From positions 62,001 to 126,000 of the forward strand of contig JACJZF010000005.1 of NCBI GenBank assembly GCA_020635725.1: a stretch of 64,000 bases of DNA, in the 5' to 3' direction. Below the pieces are notes generated by a model. The model was not told the DNA's origin. It did no database searches and saw only the letters and a program-made list of their open reading frames with translations. This DNA is from Flavobacteriales bacterium (GTDB taxonomy: Bacteria; Bacteroidota; Bacteroidia; Flavobacteriales_F; PHOS-HE28). The position numbers and the translations under genes were made by a program. Shown here one piece after another: positions 1-7,289 of this stretch (positions within the stretch are counted from its first letter, which is position 1; every line of letters starts with the position of its first letter).

Positions 1-1930
1 GCGCGTGCTCGTACAGGTGGTGGTAGGGCGGCATCAGCGAGCCGGGGCTCATGCTGGTGGGGTCGTACATGTGGTAGTAGTGCCAGCTGTCGGGGTACTT
101 GCCGCCTTCGCGCAGCAGGTCGGGACCCGTGCGCTTGCTGCCCCATTGGAAGGGGTGGTCGTACACGAACTCGCCCGCCTTCGCGTACTCGCCGTAACGC
201 TCGGTCTCGCTGCGGAAGGGACGGATCATCTGGCTGTGGCAGGTGTAGCAGCCTTCGCGTACGTAGATATCGCGCCCGTGCAGCTCCAGCGGTGTGTAGG
301 GCAGCACACTGGCGATGGTGGGCACATTGCTCTTCACGAGGAAGGTGGGCACCATCTCGAACAATCCGCCCGCGGCCACGAGCACGAGGCTCACCACCAG
401 CATCTGGATGGGACGGCGCTCGATCCAGCGGTGCCAGTTGCCGCCCTCTTCCGGTGCGTTCTTCTCCAGCGCCGGTGCTTCGGCGTCCTCATCGGCGATC
501 AAGCTGCCGGCCTTCACGGTCTTCACCACGTTGTACACCATGATCACCGCGCCAGAGAGGTAGAAGAGGCCGCCCAGGGCGCGCAGCCAGTAGGCGTACT
601 TGATCTCCAGCACGGTGTCGAGGAAGTTCTTGTACACCAGGAACCCGTCGGGCGTGAACTGCTTCCACATCAGGCTCTGGAAGAAACCGGCCAGGTAGAG
701 CGGCACGGCGTAGAACACGATGCCGAGCGTGGCGAGCCAGAAGTGCGTGTTCGCGAGCTTGGTGCTGTACAGCTTGGTGCCATAGAGGCGCGGCACCATC
801 CAGTACACGATGCCGAAGGTGAGCATGCCGTTCCAGCCGATGCCGCCGATGTGCACGTGGGCGATGATCCAATCGGTGAAGTGCGCGATGCTGTTCCACA
901 ACTTGGTGCTGAGCAGCGGGCCTTCGAGCGTGGCCATGCCGTAGCAGGTCACGGCCACCACCATGAACTTGAGCACGGGGTCCTCGCGCACACGGTCCCA
1001 GGCGCCGCGCAGGGTGAGCAGGCCGTTGAGCATGCCGCCCCAGCTCGGTGCGATGAGCATGATGCTGAACACCGTGCCGAGCGACTGCGCCCAGTCGGGC
1101 AGCGCGCTGTAGATCAAGTGGTGAGGACCCGCCCAGATGTAGAGGAAGATCAAGGACCAGAAGTGGATGATCGAGAGCCGGTAACTGTAAACCGGGCGGT
1201 TGGCGGCCTTCGGCATGAAGTAGTACATCAGGCCGAGGAAGGGCGTGGTGAGGAAGAAGGCCACCGCGTTGTGGCCGTACCACCACTGCACCAGGGCGTC
1301 CTGCACGCCGGCGTACCAGCTGTAGCTCTTGGTGAGCGAGATCGGCAGCTCGATGCTGTTCACGATGTGCAGCATGGCCACCGTGACCCAGGTGGCGATG
1401 TAGAACCAGATGGCCACGTACAGGTGGCGCTCGCGGCGCTTGAGGATGGTGCCGAACATGTTGATGCCGAAGACCACCCAGATCAGCGTGATCAGGATGT
1501 CGATCGGCCACTCGAGCTCGGCGTACTCCTTACCGGTGGTCATGCCCAGCGGAAGGGTCACCGCGGCCAGCAAGATGATCAGCTGCCAGCCCCAGAAGTG
1601 GATGCGGCTCAGCGCATCGCTGAACATGCGGGCCTTCAGCAGGCGCTGCAGGCTGTAGTAGGCACCGGCGAAGATGGCGTTGCCCACGAAGGCGAAGATG
1701 ACCGCGTTGGTGTGCAGCGGGCGCAGGCGGCCGAACTTCGTCCATTCAAGCTCTCCTAGCCAGGTGAAGGGCCGCACGATCCAGTAATACCATGCATCGG
1801 GCGGTGTGTTCTGCGCCACCATCTCCACGGCGATGATCAGGCCGACGAGCATCCCGACGATGCCCCATAGGATGGTGATGAAGAGGAAGTTCTTGACGAT
1901 CCGGTTATCGTACTTGAAGCGCTCGGTCAT
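1..1930 (-). CDS. ccoNO: cbb3-type cytochrome c oxidase, fused CcoN-CcoO subunits I/II (partial, runs off left edge)
   Basis: Catalytic subunit of the high-affinity cbb3 terminal oxidase, fused to its membrane-anchored cytochrome c subunit. It reduces O2 at the inner membrane. The reading frame opens at ATG 1930 (MTERFKYDNRI) and stays open to the window edge, 643 codons. The CcoN part, residues 1 to about 475, shows the heme-copper ligands: HNAVAFFLT in TM6, the CuB pair GPHHLIY, and IIAHVHIGGIGWN. A linker leads to the CcoO part, with a single TM (MLVVSLVLVAAGG) and a heme c motif CYTCH near residue 560, followed by SQMIRPFRSE typical of CcoO. The fusion is common in Bacteroidota. The C-terminus is missing. 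ccoS lies 3 bp upstream on the same strand, so the two are co-transcribed. Family assignment is secure. Confidence 0.95.
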   Translation of the reverse strand, partial: MTERFKYDNRIVKNFLFITILWGIVGMLVGLIIAVEMVAQNTPPDAWYYWIVRPFTWLGELEWTKFGRLRPLHTNAVIFAFVGNAIFAGAYYSLQRLLKARMFSDALSRIHFWGWQLIILLAAVTLPLGMTTGKEYAELEWPIDILITLIWVVFGINMFGTILKRRERHLYVAIWFYIATWVTVAMLHIVNSIELPISLTKSYSWYAGVQDALVQWWYGHNAVAFFLTTPFLGLMYYFMPKAANRPVYSYRLSIIHFWSLIFLYIWAGPHHLIYSALPDWAQSLGTVFSIMLIAPSWGGMLNGLLTLRGAWDRVREDPVLKFMVVAVTCYGMATLEGPLLSTKLWNSIAHFTDWIIAHVHIGGIGWNGMLTFGIVYWMVPRLYGTKLYSTKLANTHFWLATLGIVFYAVPLYLAGFFQSLMWKQFTPDGFLVYKNFLDTVLEIKYAYWLRALGGLFYLSGAVIMVYNVVKTVKAGSLIADEDAEAPALEKNAPEEGGNWHRWIERRPIQMLVVSLVLVAAGGLFEMVPTFLVKSNVPTIASVLPYTPLELHGRDIYVREGCYTCHSQMIRPFRSETERYGEYAKAGEFVYDHPFQWGSKRTGPDLLREGGKYPDSWHYYHMYDPTSMSPGSLMPPYHHLYEHA

Positions 1931-1933
1931 CGC

Positions 1934-2113
1934 TCAGGATTTAGTGGAGGTGGCCCCGTCGGTTGGTTTGGCGGGGAGATGGTCGTTCAGCATGCGGACG
2001 GCAGGGGAGCGGTCGTCGTCGAACTGGCCGCTCTTCACGGCCTTCACGAACACCGCGAGGAAGAATAGCGCCACCACTGTGCTCGCCGCGATCAGGAGGA
2101 AGATGACGCTCAT
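1934..2113 (-). CDS. ccoS: cbb3 oxidase maturation protein CcoS
   Basis: Small single-TM protein needed for cofactor insertion into cbb3 oxidase. The 59-residue product starts MSVIFLLIAASTVVALFFLA, then has the family signature VKSGQFDDDRSPAVRML, which is highly diagnostic for CcoS. ATG 2113 is preferred. A GTG at 2116 directly before it would add one residue. It is the first gene of the ccoS-ccoNO unit. The upstream gap to the divergent Rrf2 gene holds a TGAC-N4-GTCA site at 2186-2201 that probably controls it. Confidence 0.93.
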   Translation of the reverse strand: MSVIFLLIAASTVVALFFLAVFVKAVKSGQFDDDRSPAVRMLNDHLPAKPTDGATSTKS

Positions 2114-2185
2114 CACTTATTCTTCTTGGCGCAGCGAAAGTGACCGTCATGCGAACGTCATGCGCTGAGTGCGGTCAGTGCGGAA

Positions 2186-2201
2186 GATGACTTGCGTCAG
2201 T
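2186..2201. promoter_or_regulatory. CRP/FNR-geometry operator upstream of ccoS
   Basis: GATGAC-TTGC-GTCAGT: the core TGAC-N4-GTCA is a perfect inverted repeat with the 4-bp spacer characteristic of CRP/FNR-type sites. The same 6-bp half-sites, GATGAC and GTCAGT, recur before the fasciclin gene at 3427-3442. A lone CGGACAA half-site (2207-2213) follows it. The protein that binds here is not encoded in the window; an FNR-like oxygen or NO sensor is inferred. Confidence 0.55.
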
Positions 2202-2275
2202 TTTTCCGGACAAGGCCGATCCCGCTCGCTGTCCGCGTCGGTGGGGCTTGTTCGACATGGTAGTTTCGCGCGCCC

Positions 2276-2716
2276 ATGTTCTCAAAGGCTTGCATGTATG
2301 CGATACGGGCAGTAGTGCTCATGGCATCGGATAATGGACCCGGTACGCGCTGGAACCTGGAGCGTATCGTCCAAGGCACCGATGCCCCGCCATCATTCAT
2401 GGCCAAGGTGCTGCAGCAATTGGTCCATGCCGGCATGGTGGAATCAACGAAAGGTCCGGGTGGCGGGTTCTCGCTCTCCCCTGAGATCGCAGCGGGATTG
2501 CGGCTCAAGGATGTCGTAGTGGCGATTGACGGCGACTTCCTGCTCGCGGGATGCGCGCTGGGCTTCCCGAAGTGCGATGCCCGGAAGCCTTGCCCCGTTC
2601 ATGATGAGATGACCCTGATTCGTGAGCGCCTGGATGCCATGCTCAGCTCCACGGAGATCCAACGGCTTGGTGCCGAGCTGCTCGCGGGAGAGGTGTTCCT
2701 TCGCAACAAGCGATGA
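2276..2716 (+). CDS. Rrf2-family transcriptional regulator with cysteine cluster (NsrR-like)
   Basis: DNA-binding regulator of 146 residues. The N-terminal winged helix begins MFSKACMYAIRAVVLMA and contains the recognition region PSFMAKVLQQLVHAGMVEST and the wing KGPGGGF, all typical of Rrf2. The sensor region has three cysteines as C-x6-C-x5-C (GCALGFPKCDARKPC), the place where NsrR and IscR bind an Fe-S cluster. Spacing differs by one residue from the usual x5-x5. A TAGTTTCG box (2261-2268) ends 7 nt before the ATG, so the transcript is probably nearly leaderless. It sits between cbb3 and nos genes, and the CGGACA palindromes at 3394 and 9819 are its likely operators. NO sensing is inferred from family and context. 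Confidence 0.9.
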   Translation: MFSKACMYAIRAVVLMASDNGPGTRWNLERIVQGTDAPPSFMAKVLQQLVHAGMVESTKGPGGGFSLSPEIAAGLRLKDVVVAIDGDFLLAGCALGFPKCDARKPCPVHDEMTLIRERLDAMLSSTEIQRLGAELLAGEVFLRNKR

Positions 2717-2738
2717 CATCCGCTCGTCCCTGAACCAG

Positions 2739-2763
2739 CAAGGGCGCCCGATGGACGCCCTTG
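2739..2763. terminator. Hairpin between convergent rrf2 and fasciclin genes
   Basis: CAAGGGCG and CGCCCTTG form an 8-bp perfect stem around a 9-nt loop, midway between the stop of the Rrf2 gene and the stop of the convergent fasciclin gene. There is no strong T-run on either side, so termination is probable from position rather than proven. Confidence 0.45.
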
Positions 2764-2815
2764 CCGACTTTCACCAACCTCACCGGGCGTTGCACGCCGT
2801 GAGCGTTGGATCCTC

Positions 2816-3376
2816 TTACTGCGGAAGCAGCACCTTATCGATGACGCATACGAGCCCGTTGCTAGCAGGAACCGCAGCAACGATCTTGGCGTCGTTGATC
2901 ATCACCTGGCCGTCTTTCACGGTGAATTTCACATTGCTGCCATTCACCATGCCCAATGACTGGCCATCGAAGATTGTTTCGGGCTTGAAGACACCTAAGG
3001 CAACATGGTATTCGAGGATATCCTGCAAAGCCTCCTTCTTCTCGGGTTTCAACAGCCCCTCGACCGTTCCAGCAGGAAGTCCTTCGAATGCTGCGTTAGT
3101 CGGAGCGAAGACCGTGAATGGTCCTGCGTTCGTCAGGGCGTCGACCAGATCGGCGGCCTTCACGGCGACGACCAAGGTGGTATGATCGGCTGATCCTACC
3201 GCCACGCCTACGATGTTCTTCTCTGATTGATCGTCCTGCACGGTGGACTGGCCTCCGTCTGCTTGCTGTTCGGTTCCGGCCGGGGCGGTGGCGGGCTGCT
3301 CTCCTGACCCGCACGCGGCAAGCATCGCGGAGGTGATAGGCACCAGCGCCTTCAGGATGAGGTTATGGCGGTTCAT
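2816..3376 (-). CDS. Fasciclin (FAS1) domain lipoprotein
   Basis: Periplasmic or outer-membrane lipoprotein of 186 residues. A signal peptide with lipobox (SAMLAAC, Cys about 22) is followed by a Gln/Thr/Ala-rich linker, then one FAS1 domain (about 65-186). FAS1 hallmarks are visible: ADLVDALTNAGPFTVFAPTN, FEGLPAGTVEGLLKPE, LQDILEYHV and a closing VCVIDKVLLPQ. FAS1 domains mediate protein or surface contacts; no enzymatic role is implied. The gene has its own promoter region carrying both the CGGACA palindrome (3394-3409) and a TGAC-N4-GTCA site (3427-3442), the same pair that precedes the nos operon, so it belongs to that regulon. A direct role in N2O reduction is not known to me. Confidence 0.88.
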   Translation of the reverse strand: MNRHNLILKALVPITSAMLAACGSGEQPATAPAGTEQQADGGQSTVQDDQSEKNIVGVAVGSADHTTLVVAVKAADLVDALTNAGPFTVFAPTNAAFEGLPAGTVEGLLKPEKKEALQDILEYHVALGVFKPETIFDGQSLGMVNGSNVKFTVKDGQVMINDAKIVAAVPASNGLVCVIDKVLLPQ

Positions 3377-3393
3377 GTTCTATGGGCTTTATG

Positions 3394-3409
3394 CGGACAA
3401 TATTGTCCG
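3394..3409. promoter_or_regulatory. Perfect palindrome CGGACAATATTGTCCG, putative Rrf2-family operator
   Basis: A 16-bp perfect inverted repeat 18 bp upstream of the fasciclin start. An almost identical copy (one mismatch) lies before the cytochrome c/nosZ operon at 9819-9834. AT-rich-centre palindromes of this size fit Rrf2 dimers, and an Rrf2 gene lies 0.7 kb away. The position, between the CRP/FNR-type site and the start codon, suits repression. Confidence 0.65.
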
Positions 3410-3426
3410 ATAATCGACTGAGTGGA

Positions 3427-3442
3427 GATGACACCGGTCAGT
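3427..3442. promoter_or_regulatory. CRP/FNR-geometry operator upstream of the fasciclin gene
   Basis: GATGAC-ACCG-GTCAGT, with half-sites identical to those at 2186-2201 upstream of ccoS. Its centre is 33 bp upstream of the centre of the palindrome at 3394-3409, which would cover the -7 box. That matches an activator bound near -41. Confidence 0.55.
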
Positions 3443-3470
3443 CGTCATCGGTGATCTTGGTCAACTCGCA

Positions 3471-4238
3471 TCACAGGTCCTTCCGAACGAATGAACGTGT
3501 GGCGAGCAGGAAAGGAATCGCCATCCAGAGGGCAAGGGCCGTGGCCGAAACCGCCGCGCCGCCGATACTGCCGAAGAAGCGTTCGTAAACGGCTCCGGTG
3601 TATCCCAGCAATGCCGCCAGATCGATCCGGAGCATGATGATGATGCGTGACAGGTCAATGGGGTTCAGCGCGGCGAGCGGTACGATGAGCGGCTCGATCG
3701 GCCTGTCGCTGAAGGTGAACATGATCCAGAGCAGGAGCGTGTCGTAGAGTAGGACCAGCCCTACCCAGGTCACAAGTCCGATTCCGACCGCTTTGGCCCG
3801 GTCGCGTTGCCATACGGCTATCCAGAGCCCCAGCGCACAGAACACGAGCGTGAGTCCGATCCCGGTCAGCAGCAGCGTCCATGCCACCGGCCCGGGTGCC
3901 CAGGCCAGTACGGGAAGGCCCACACCCAGTACGAAAGATCCGGAGAGCGCGGTGGAAACAGCGATATACTGGGCGCGGAGGATGGATTCCCTTCGGAGCG
4001 GCTGGACCGCCAGAAGCACCGTGAATTCGAGCTGGTTGAAATGCCAGATGATGGTGAATACGAGCGCGAGAAGCGGAGTGAGCGCGAGAACGACCTGGGA
4101 AAGGGTGATCAACGCCTTGGTGTCATCGGCCTCCAGCATGAAGAGCCCGGAACTAGTGACAAGCAGGAGCAGCGCGTAACCGATGGCGAAGCGGTTGCGC
4201 GCCAGATCGAGCAAGGTGTATTTACAGACCTTCCACAT
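3471..4238 (-). CDS. nosY: Nitrous-oxide reductase maturation ABC transporter permease NosY
   Basis: Inner-membrane permease of the NosDFY complex, which helps assemble the copper-sulfur CuZ centre of NosZ. The 255-residue product starts MWKVCKYTLLDLARNRF, typical of NosY, and shows six hydrophobic segments. The family loop FNQLEFTVLLAVQPLRRESI and the late AALNPIDLSRIIIML, matching the NosY LNPxDLxR motif, are visible. An in-frame upstream start at 4295 lies inside nosF and lacks family similarity, so ATG 4238 is chosen. This gives a 17-bp overlap with the nosF stop. It is the last gene of the nos operon. Confidence 0.93.
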   Translation of the reverse strand: MWKVCKYTLLDLARNRFAIGYALLLLVTSSGLFMLEADDTKALITLSQVVLALTPLLALVFTIIWHFNQLEFTVLLAVQPLRRESILRAQYIAVSTALSGSFVLGVGLPVLAWAPGPVAWTLLLTGIGLTLVFCALGLWIAVWQRDRAKAVGIGLVTWVGLVLLYDTLLLWIMFTFSDRPIEPLIVPLAALNPIDLSRIIIMLRIDLAALLGYTGAVYERFFGSIGGAAVSATALALWMAIPFLLATRSFVRKDL

Positions 4239-4959
4239 GGCTACGGTGCTTCTTGGAGAGGTATGCGGGAAGGGCCTGGGAGAGGGTGCGCTCACCGGTT
4301 GCCTCGAGGATGAGTTCGGGTGGCAGCACGAAGCGCAAGCGGCCGTCCTCCAGGTAGGCCACCCGGTCGCCCAGTCGTTCCACCTCCTCCATGATATGCG
4401 AGGTGATCAGCACGGTCGCCCCATCGCGCTTCGCACGCATCGCCGCGTCAAGCAGCTTTCCTGCACTCACGGGATCCAGGCCAGCCGTGGGCTCGTCAAG
4501 CACGAGCAGATCGGGCCTGTAGCGGAAGGCGAGCACCGCGCTCACTTTCTGCCGCATGCCTCCGCTGAGCGAGCCGATGCGCTTATCGAGCAAGGCGTCC
4601 ATGCCGAGCTGGCTGATCAGGCGGTCATCCATAGCTCCTGACCGTGAACCTCGGATGTCGCTCATCATGCGGAGCAATTGCTCTACAGTGAGCTCTCGGG
4701 GGAATTCCGCGAATTGCGGCATGTACCCGATTCCCGCCCGATAGGAGGGGTCTCGGCCAACTTCGCAGCCGTTGATGGAGATGCCTCCTTCTGTCGGATG
4801 CACGAGGCCCAGCATGCAACGGATGAGGGTTGACTTGCCCGAACCGTTCGGCCCGATCACCATGACCGTCTCACCCGGCGCGAATCGGGCGCGGACATCG
4901 CGCAGTGCCCAGAGCCGGCCGTAGCGCTTGCTCAACCCGTCCAGTACCACCCTATCCAT
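4222..4959 (-). CDS. nosF: Nitrous-oxide reductase maturation ABC transporter ATPase NosF
   Basis: Cytoplasmic ATPase of NosDFY. The 245 residues contain Walker A GPNGSGKST (about 37-45), Q-loop PQFAEFPREL, ABC signature LSGGMRQKV, Walker B LLVLDEPTAGLDP and the H-loop ITSHIMEE. It overlaps nosD by 8 bp upstream and nosY by 17 bp downstream, so translation is probably coupled across the trio. Generic ABC ATPase similarity is resolved to NosF by context. Confidence 0.94.
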   Translation of the reverse strand: MDRVVLDGLSKRYGRLWALRDVRARFAPGETVMVIGPNGSGKSTLIRCMLGLVHPTEGGISINGCEVGRDPSYRAGIGYMPQFAEFPRELTVEQLLRMMSDIRGSRSGAMDDRLISQLGMDALLDKRIGSLSGGMRQKVSAVLAFRYRPDLLVLDEPTAGLDPVSAGKLLDAAMRAKRDGATVLITSHIMEEVERLGDRVAYLEDGRLRFVLPPELILEATGERTLSQALPAYLSKKHRSHVEGL

Positions 4960-6187
4960 GCGGAGGCTTCATGAGCGGTGATCCATCAAGCAGCGCGGCA
5001 GGTGTGAACGTGGGCACGATGCGCTCACCTTGATCGAGAAGGTTCACCATGAGGCTGCGTGCCAGCACCATGGCGTATGGCATCCGTTCAGCCACCAGGG
5101 CGAAGATGCTCAGCGGCCGGTACGGCACATCGCCACGTCCGTCGCGGTCCAGGTCGTATCCGCGGTAGCGGTCCCAGTAGTTGCCCCTCAGCGTAGTGAG
5201 CACCAGGTCGCCGTTGGTCGTCATGTCGAAGGTGTTTCCGCTGAAGGTGTTGCGCTCGAAGACCGTGGCGGTGCTGTTGGCGAACAGCTTCACGGCCCAG
5301 CCGTTCCCGCGCAGGTCGTTGTCCACGATGCTCGCGCGGTTGCATCCGTCGAGCAGCATCCCTACCGTGTTCCCGTCGAACATGTTCCCATGGATATGCG
5401 CATCGTTGATCTCCTTCAGGAGAAGGCCGTAAGCGCTCCCACCGAGGTTCGAGCGGAATTCGTTTCGGATCATCTCGATCTCCTTGCTGAACATCACGGC
5501 TACGCCGGCGCCATTGCCCTCGAACCGGTTGCCTTCATATGAATCGCGGTGGCTGAACATGAAGTGCAGCCCGTAGCGTTCGTTGCTCCAGGTGTGGTTC
5601 CCCAGGATTCGTGAATCGGTCACGAATTCCAGGTAGATGCCGTCGCGCTGATGATGCACCCTGTTGCCGGCGATCCGCGCCCGTGCGCACTTCCACAGGT
5701 GGATCCCATTCGCCATGCGGTCGGGTTCGGCCACGCTGCCGTGAACCGTGTTGCTCTGCACCGTCGCATCATCGGCACCGCTCAGGTAGATGGCGAAGAA
5801 GCACTGCTCGAAGGTGTTGCTCGCGATCACCGCGCCCCGGCAATCGTTCACCTTGATGCCGGCCATGTCGTCGAGATTGCTGTGCCGCGCGCCACGGATG
5901 CTGAATCCGCGCACGACAACATCGTCCGCCGTGATGCTGACCGCATCACCCTCGCCGCCGCCGTCGATCACGGCCGCACGACCGCCAAGCAGGGTGATCG
6001 TCCGGTCGATCCAGATGGTTCCTTCGGTTACGGTGCCCTCCACGACGATGGTGTCGCCCGTGTTCGCGCGCTGGATCAGGGCGTTGAGTCCGGTCGGTGA
6101 TGCATGCCGCCAGATTCCGGCGAACACGGTGAAAGCCGGTCCGAAGACCAGGAGCGTGAGCGTGCCGATCCGGCGCGCCCGTCTCAT
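4952..6187 (-). CDS. nosD: Periplasmic copper-site maturation protein NosD
   Basis: Periplasmic right-handed beta-helix protein that works with NosFY in CuZ assembly. A signal peptide (MRRARRIGTLTLLVFGPAF) leads into repeated parallel-helix coils such as GISIRGARHSNLDDMAGIKV-type segments, GNHTWSNERYGLHFMFS and GNMFDGNTVGMLLDG; the segment ERYGLHFMFSH is strongly NosD-like. It ends with NYWDRYRGYDLDRDGRGDVP, also a NosD hallmark. The start is set at ATG 6187 because it overlaps the nosL stop as ATGA and begins the signal peptide. A longer frame to 6382 lies antisense-like inside nosL. Product 411 residues. Confidence 0.94.
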   Translation of the reverse strand: MRRARRIGTLTLLVFGPAFTVFAGIWRHASPTGLNALIQRANTGDTIVVEGTVTEGTIWIDRTITLLGGRAAVIDGGGEGDAVSITADDVVVRGFSIRGARHSNLDDMAGIKVNDCRGAVIASNTFEQCFFAIYLSGADDATVQSNTVHGSVAEPDRMANGIHLWKCARARIAGNRVHHQRDGIYLEFVTDSRILGNHTWSNERYGLHFMFSHRDSYEGNRFEGNGAGVAVMFSKEIEMIRNEFRSNLGGSAYGLLLKEINDAHIHGNMFDGNTVGMLLDGCNRASIVDNDLRGNGWAVKLFANSTATVFERNTFSGNTFDMTTNGDLVLTTLRGNYWDRYRGYDLDRDGRGDVPYRPLSIFALVAERMPYAMVLARSLMVNLLDQGERIVPTFTPAALLDGSPLMKPPHG

Positions 6188-6633
6188 TGAAGCAGTTCGG
6201 TTCTTGCCGCTTCCCAGTCCAGGCGCCGCAGCCCGTCGGCCATGGCCTTGTCGCGGTCCGCGGGGTCGCAGAATGCGCCCATATCGCCGCGCATCGGGCT
6301 CCGGAACGCCGCGCCGCTCAGATAATGGGCTTGTGTGGCATCGCAGAGCCTTCCTGGATTGGCGTGGTCGCAGATGTACCAATCGGCCACCTGGTCCTCC
6401 GCCACCGTGCCGTCGGCAACGTATTGCACCATGCAGGCCAGGTCATCGAACACGTAATGGCGCCCCTTCAATGTGACGAGCACCGCGGCGAAATGCGGGT
6501 CCACCACGTTCATGCGGCAATGCGCGCATTCCACCTTGCCGTAATCTATGCGCGGTTCGCTCTGCGCGCACGCTGCTAGCGAGATGGCCAGTGAGAGGAA
6601 GCCTATGGAGGGGAGGGAGGTGATTCGCATCAT
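6184..6633 (-). CDS. nosL: Copper-binding lipoprotein NosL
   Basis: Copper chaperone thought to deliver Cu to apo-NosZ at the outer face of the membrane. 149 residues. The signal peptide has lipobox SLAACAQ (Cys about 22), then the NosL core VECAHCRMNVVDPHFAAVLV with a CxxC-type pair and a Met, followed by VFDDLACMVQYV and a C-terminal Cys/His-bearing region DWYICDHANPG. The ATG at 6633 overlaps the preceding gene's TGA, and its own TGA overlaps the nosD ATG. This is tight translational coupling within the operon. Confidence 0.94.
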   Translation of the reverse strand: MMRITSLPSIGFLSLAISLAACAQSEPRIDYGKVECAHCRMNVVDPHFAAVLVTLKGRHYVFDDLACMVQYVADGTVAEDQVADWYICDHANPGRLCDATQAHYLSGAAFRSPMRGDMGAFCDPADRDKAMADGLRRLDWEAARTELLQ

Positions 6634-7223
6634 TTCATCGTTCGTCGTGCGCGTGCAATGCGGCGCATGTCGCGTATCTCAAGGAAATACACCCCGGCGA
6701 GTAGTCCCATCACGCCGAAGAGGATCCAGCCGCCCACGTCAGGGGTGGACCAGGCGTCGAAGTTCAGCAGCTGCTTATGGCCGATGAGAGGCGGCTGATA
6801 GGCCATGCCTTCGACCTTGATGGCCGCACGGGGGTCGAGCTCGTGGCCGTAGGAGTAGCCCCATTTGTACATATCGTAGAGCGCCCATGCACCGAAGAGC
6901 GTGAGCGTTGCCAGGCCGAGGAAGAGCAGCACGCGTTTGCCCCAAACGGCTGCCACGATGCCAAGGGCCGCCAATGCCATGATCACCTTCGGAAGGAACG
7001 CGAACTCAGGGAACATCTCGTCCTTGATGTGCGCCATGCCGATATAATGGTTCAAGCCATTGATCTTCTCCACATCGCCGGAGAAGTGATCGGCATGGAT
7101 CTGCATGAATAGGCCTTCGGGATACTGCGGTGCCTTGAGGTCGATGCGCCAGATCGGCACCACCAGGAGGATGAGCAGCGCGAGGGCCGACAGCGCGATC
7201 ATGATACGAGATACGATTCGCAT
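6630..7223 (-). CDS. Nos-cluster membrane protein of unknown function (NosB-like position)
   Basis: Integral membrane protein of 197 residues with four hydrophobic segments: N-terminal MIALSALALLILLVVP, PKVIMALAALGIVAAVW, LLFLGLATLTLFGAWALYDM and ILFGVMGLLAGVYFLEI. The outside loop after TM1 contains HADHFSGDVEKINGLNHYIG and a His/Met set (HIKDEMFPEF) that could bind copper. Genes of this kind sit between nosZ and nosL in clade II nos clusters, where one is called nosB; homology to that protein is my inference from position and topology. It overlaps nosL by 4 bp and follows nosZ across a strong hairpin. Confidence 0.8.
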   Translation of the reverse strand: MRIVSRIMIALSALALLILLVVPIWRIDLKAPQYPEGLFMQIHADHFSGDVEKINGLNHYIGMAHIKDEMFPEFAFLPKVIMALAALGIVAAVWGKRVLLFLGLATLTLFGAWALYDMYKWGYSYGHELDPRAAIKVEGMAYQPPLIGHKQLLNFDAWSTPDVGGWILFGVMGLLAGVYFLEIRDMRRIARARRTMK

Positions 7224-7242
7224 GGTGCTCCTTCGGCATCCG

Positions 7243-7270
7243 GGGCGGGCCGTCGAGAAACGGCCCGCCC
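7243..7270 (-). terminator. Strong GC hairpin in the nosZ-nosB intergenic gap
   Basis: GGGCGGGCCGT and ACGGCCCGCCC pair perfectly (11 bp) around a 6-nt loop, 20 bp after the nosZ stop. There is no T-run. It is more likely a partial terminator or a 3'-end stabiliser that makes nosZ mRNA more abundant than the downstream assembly genes than a full stop. The mechanism is inferred. Confidence 0.5.
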
Positions 7271-7289
7271 GTCCGCCTTTGAATGATTA

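Noticed and set aside
5..1759. 584-codon plus-strand open frame opposite ccoNO
   Set aside because: Antisense shadow in GC-rich DNA; composition is His/Ala/Val/Gly-biased with no family features, while the opposite strand encodes CcoNO with all heme and copper ligands.
2141..2149. TGAC-C-GTCA as another CRP/FNR site before ccoS
   Set aside because: The spacer is 1 bp rather than 4, and the better site is at 2186-2201.
6188..6382. N-terminal extension of NosD
   Set aside because: It lies inside nosL in another frame; the ATG at 6187 overlaps the nosL stop and begins a signal peptide.
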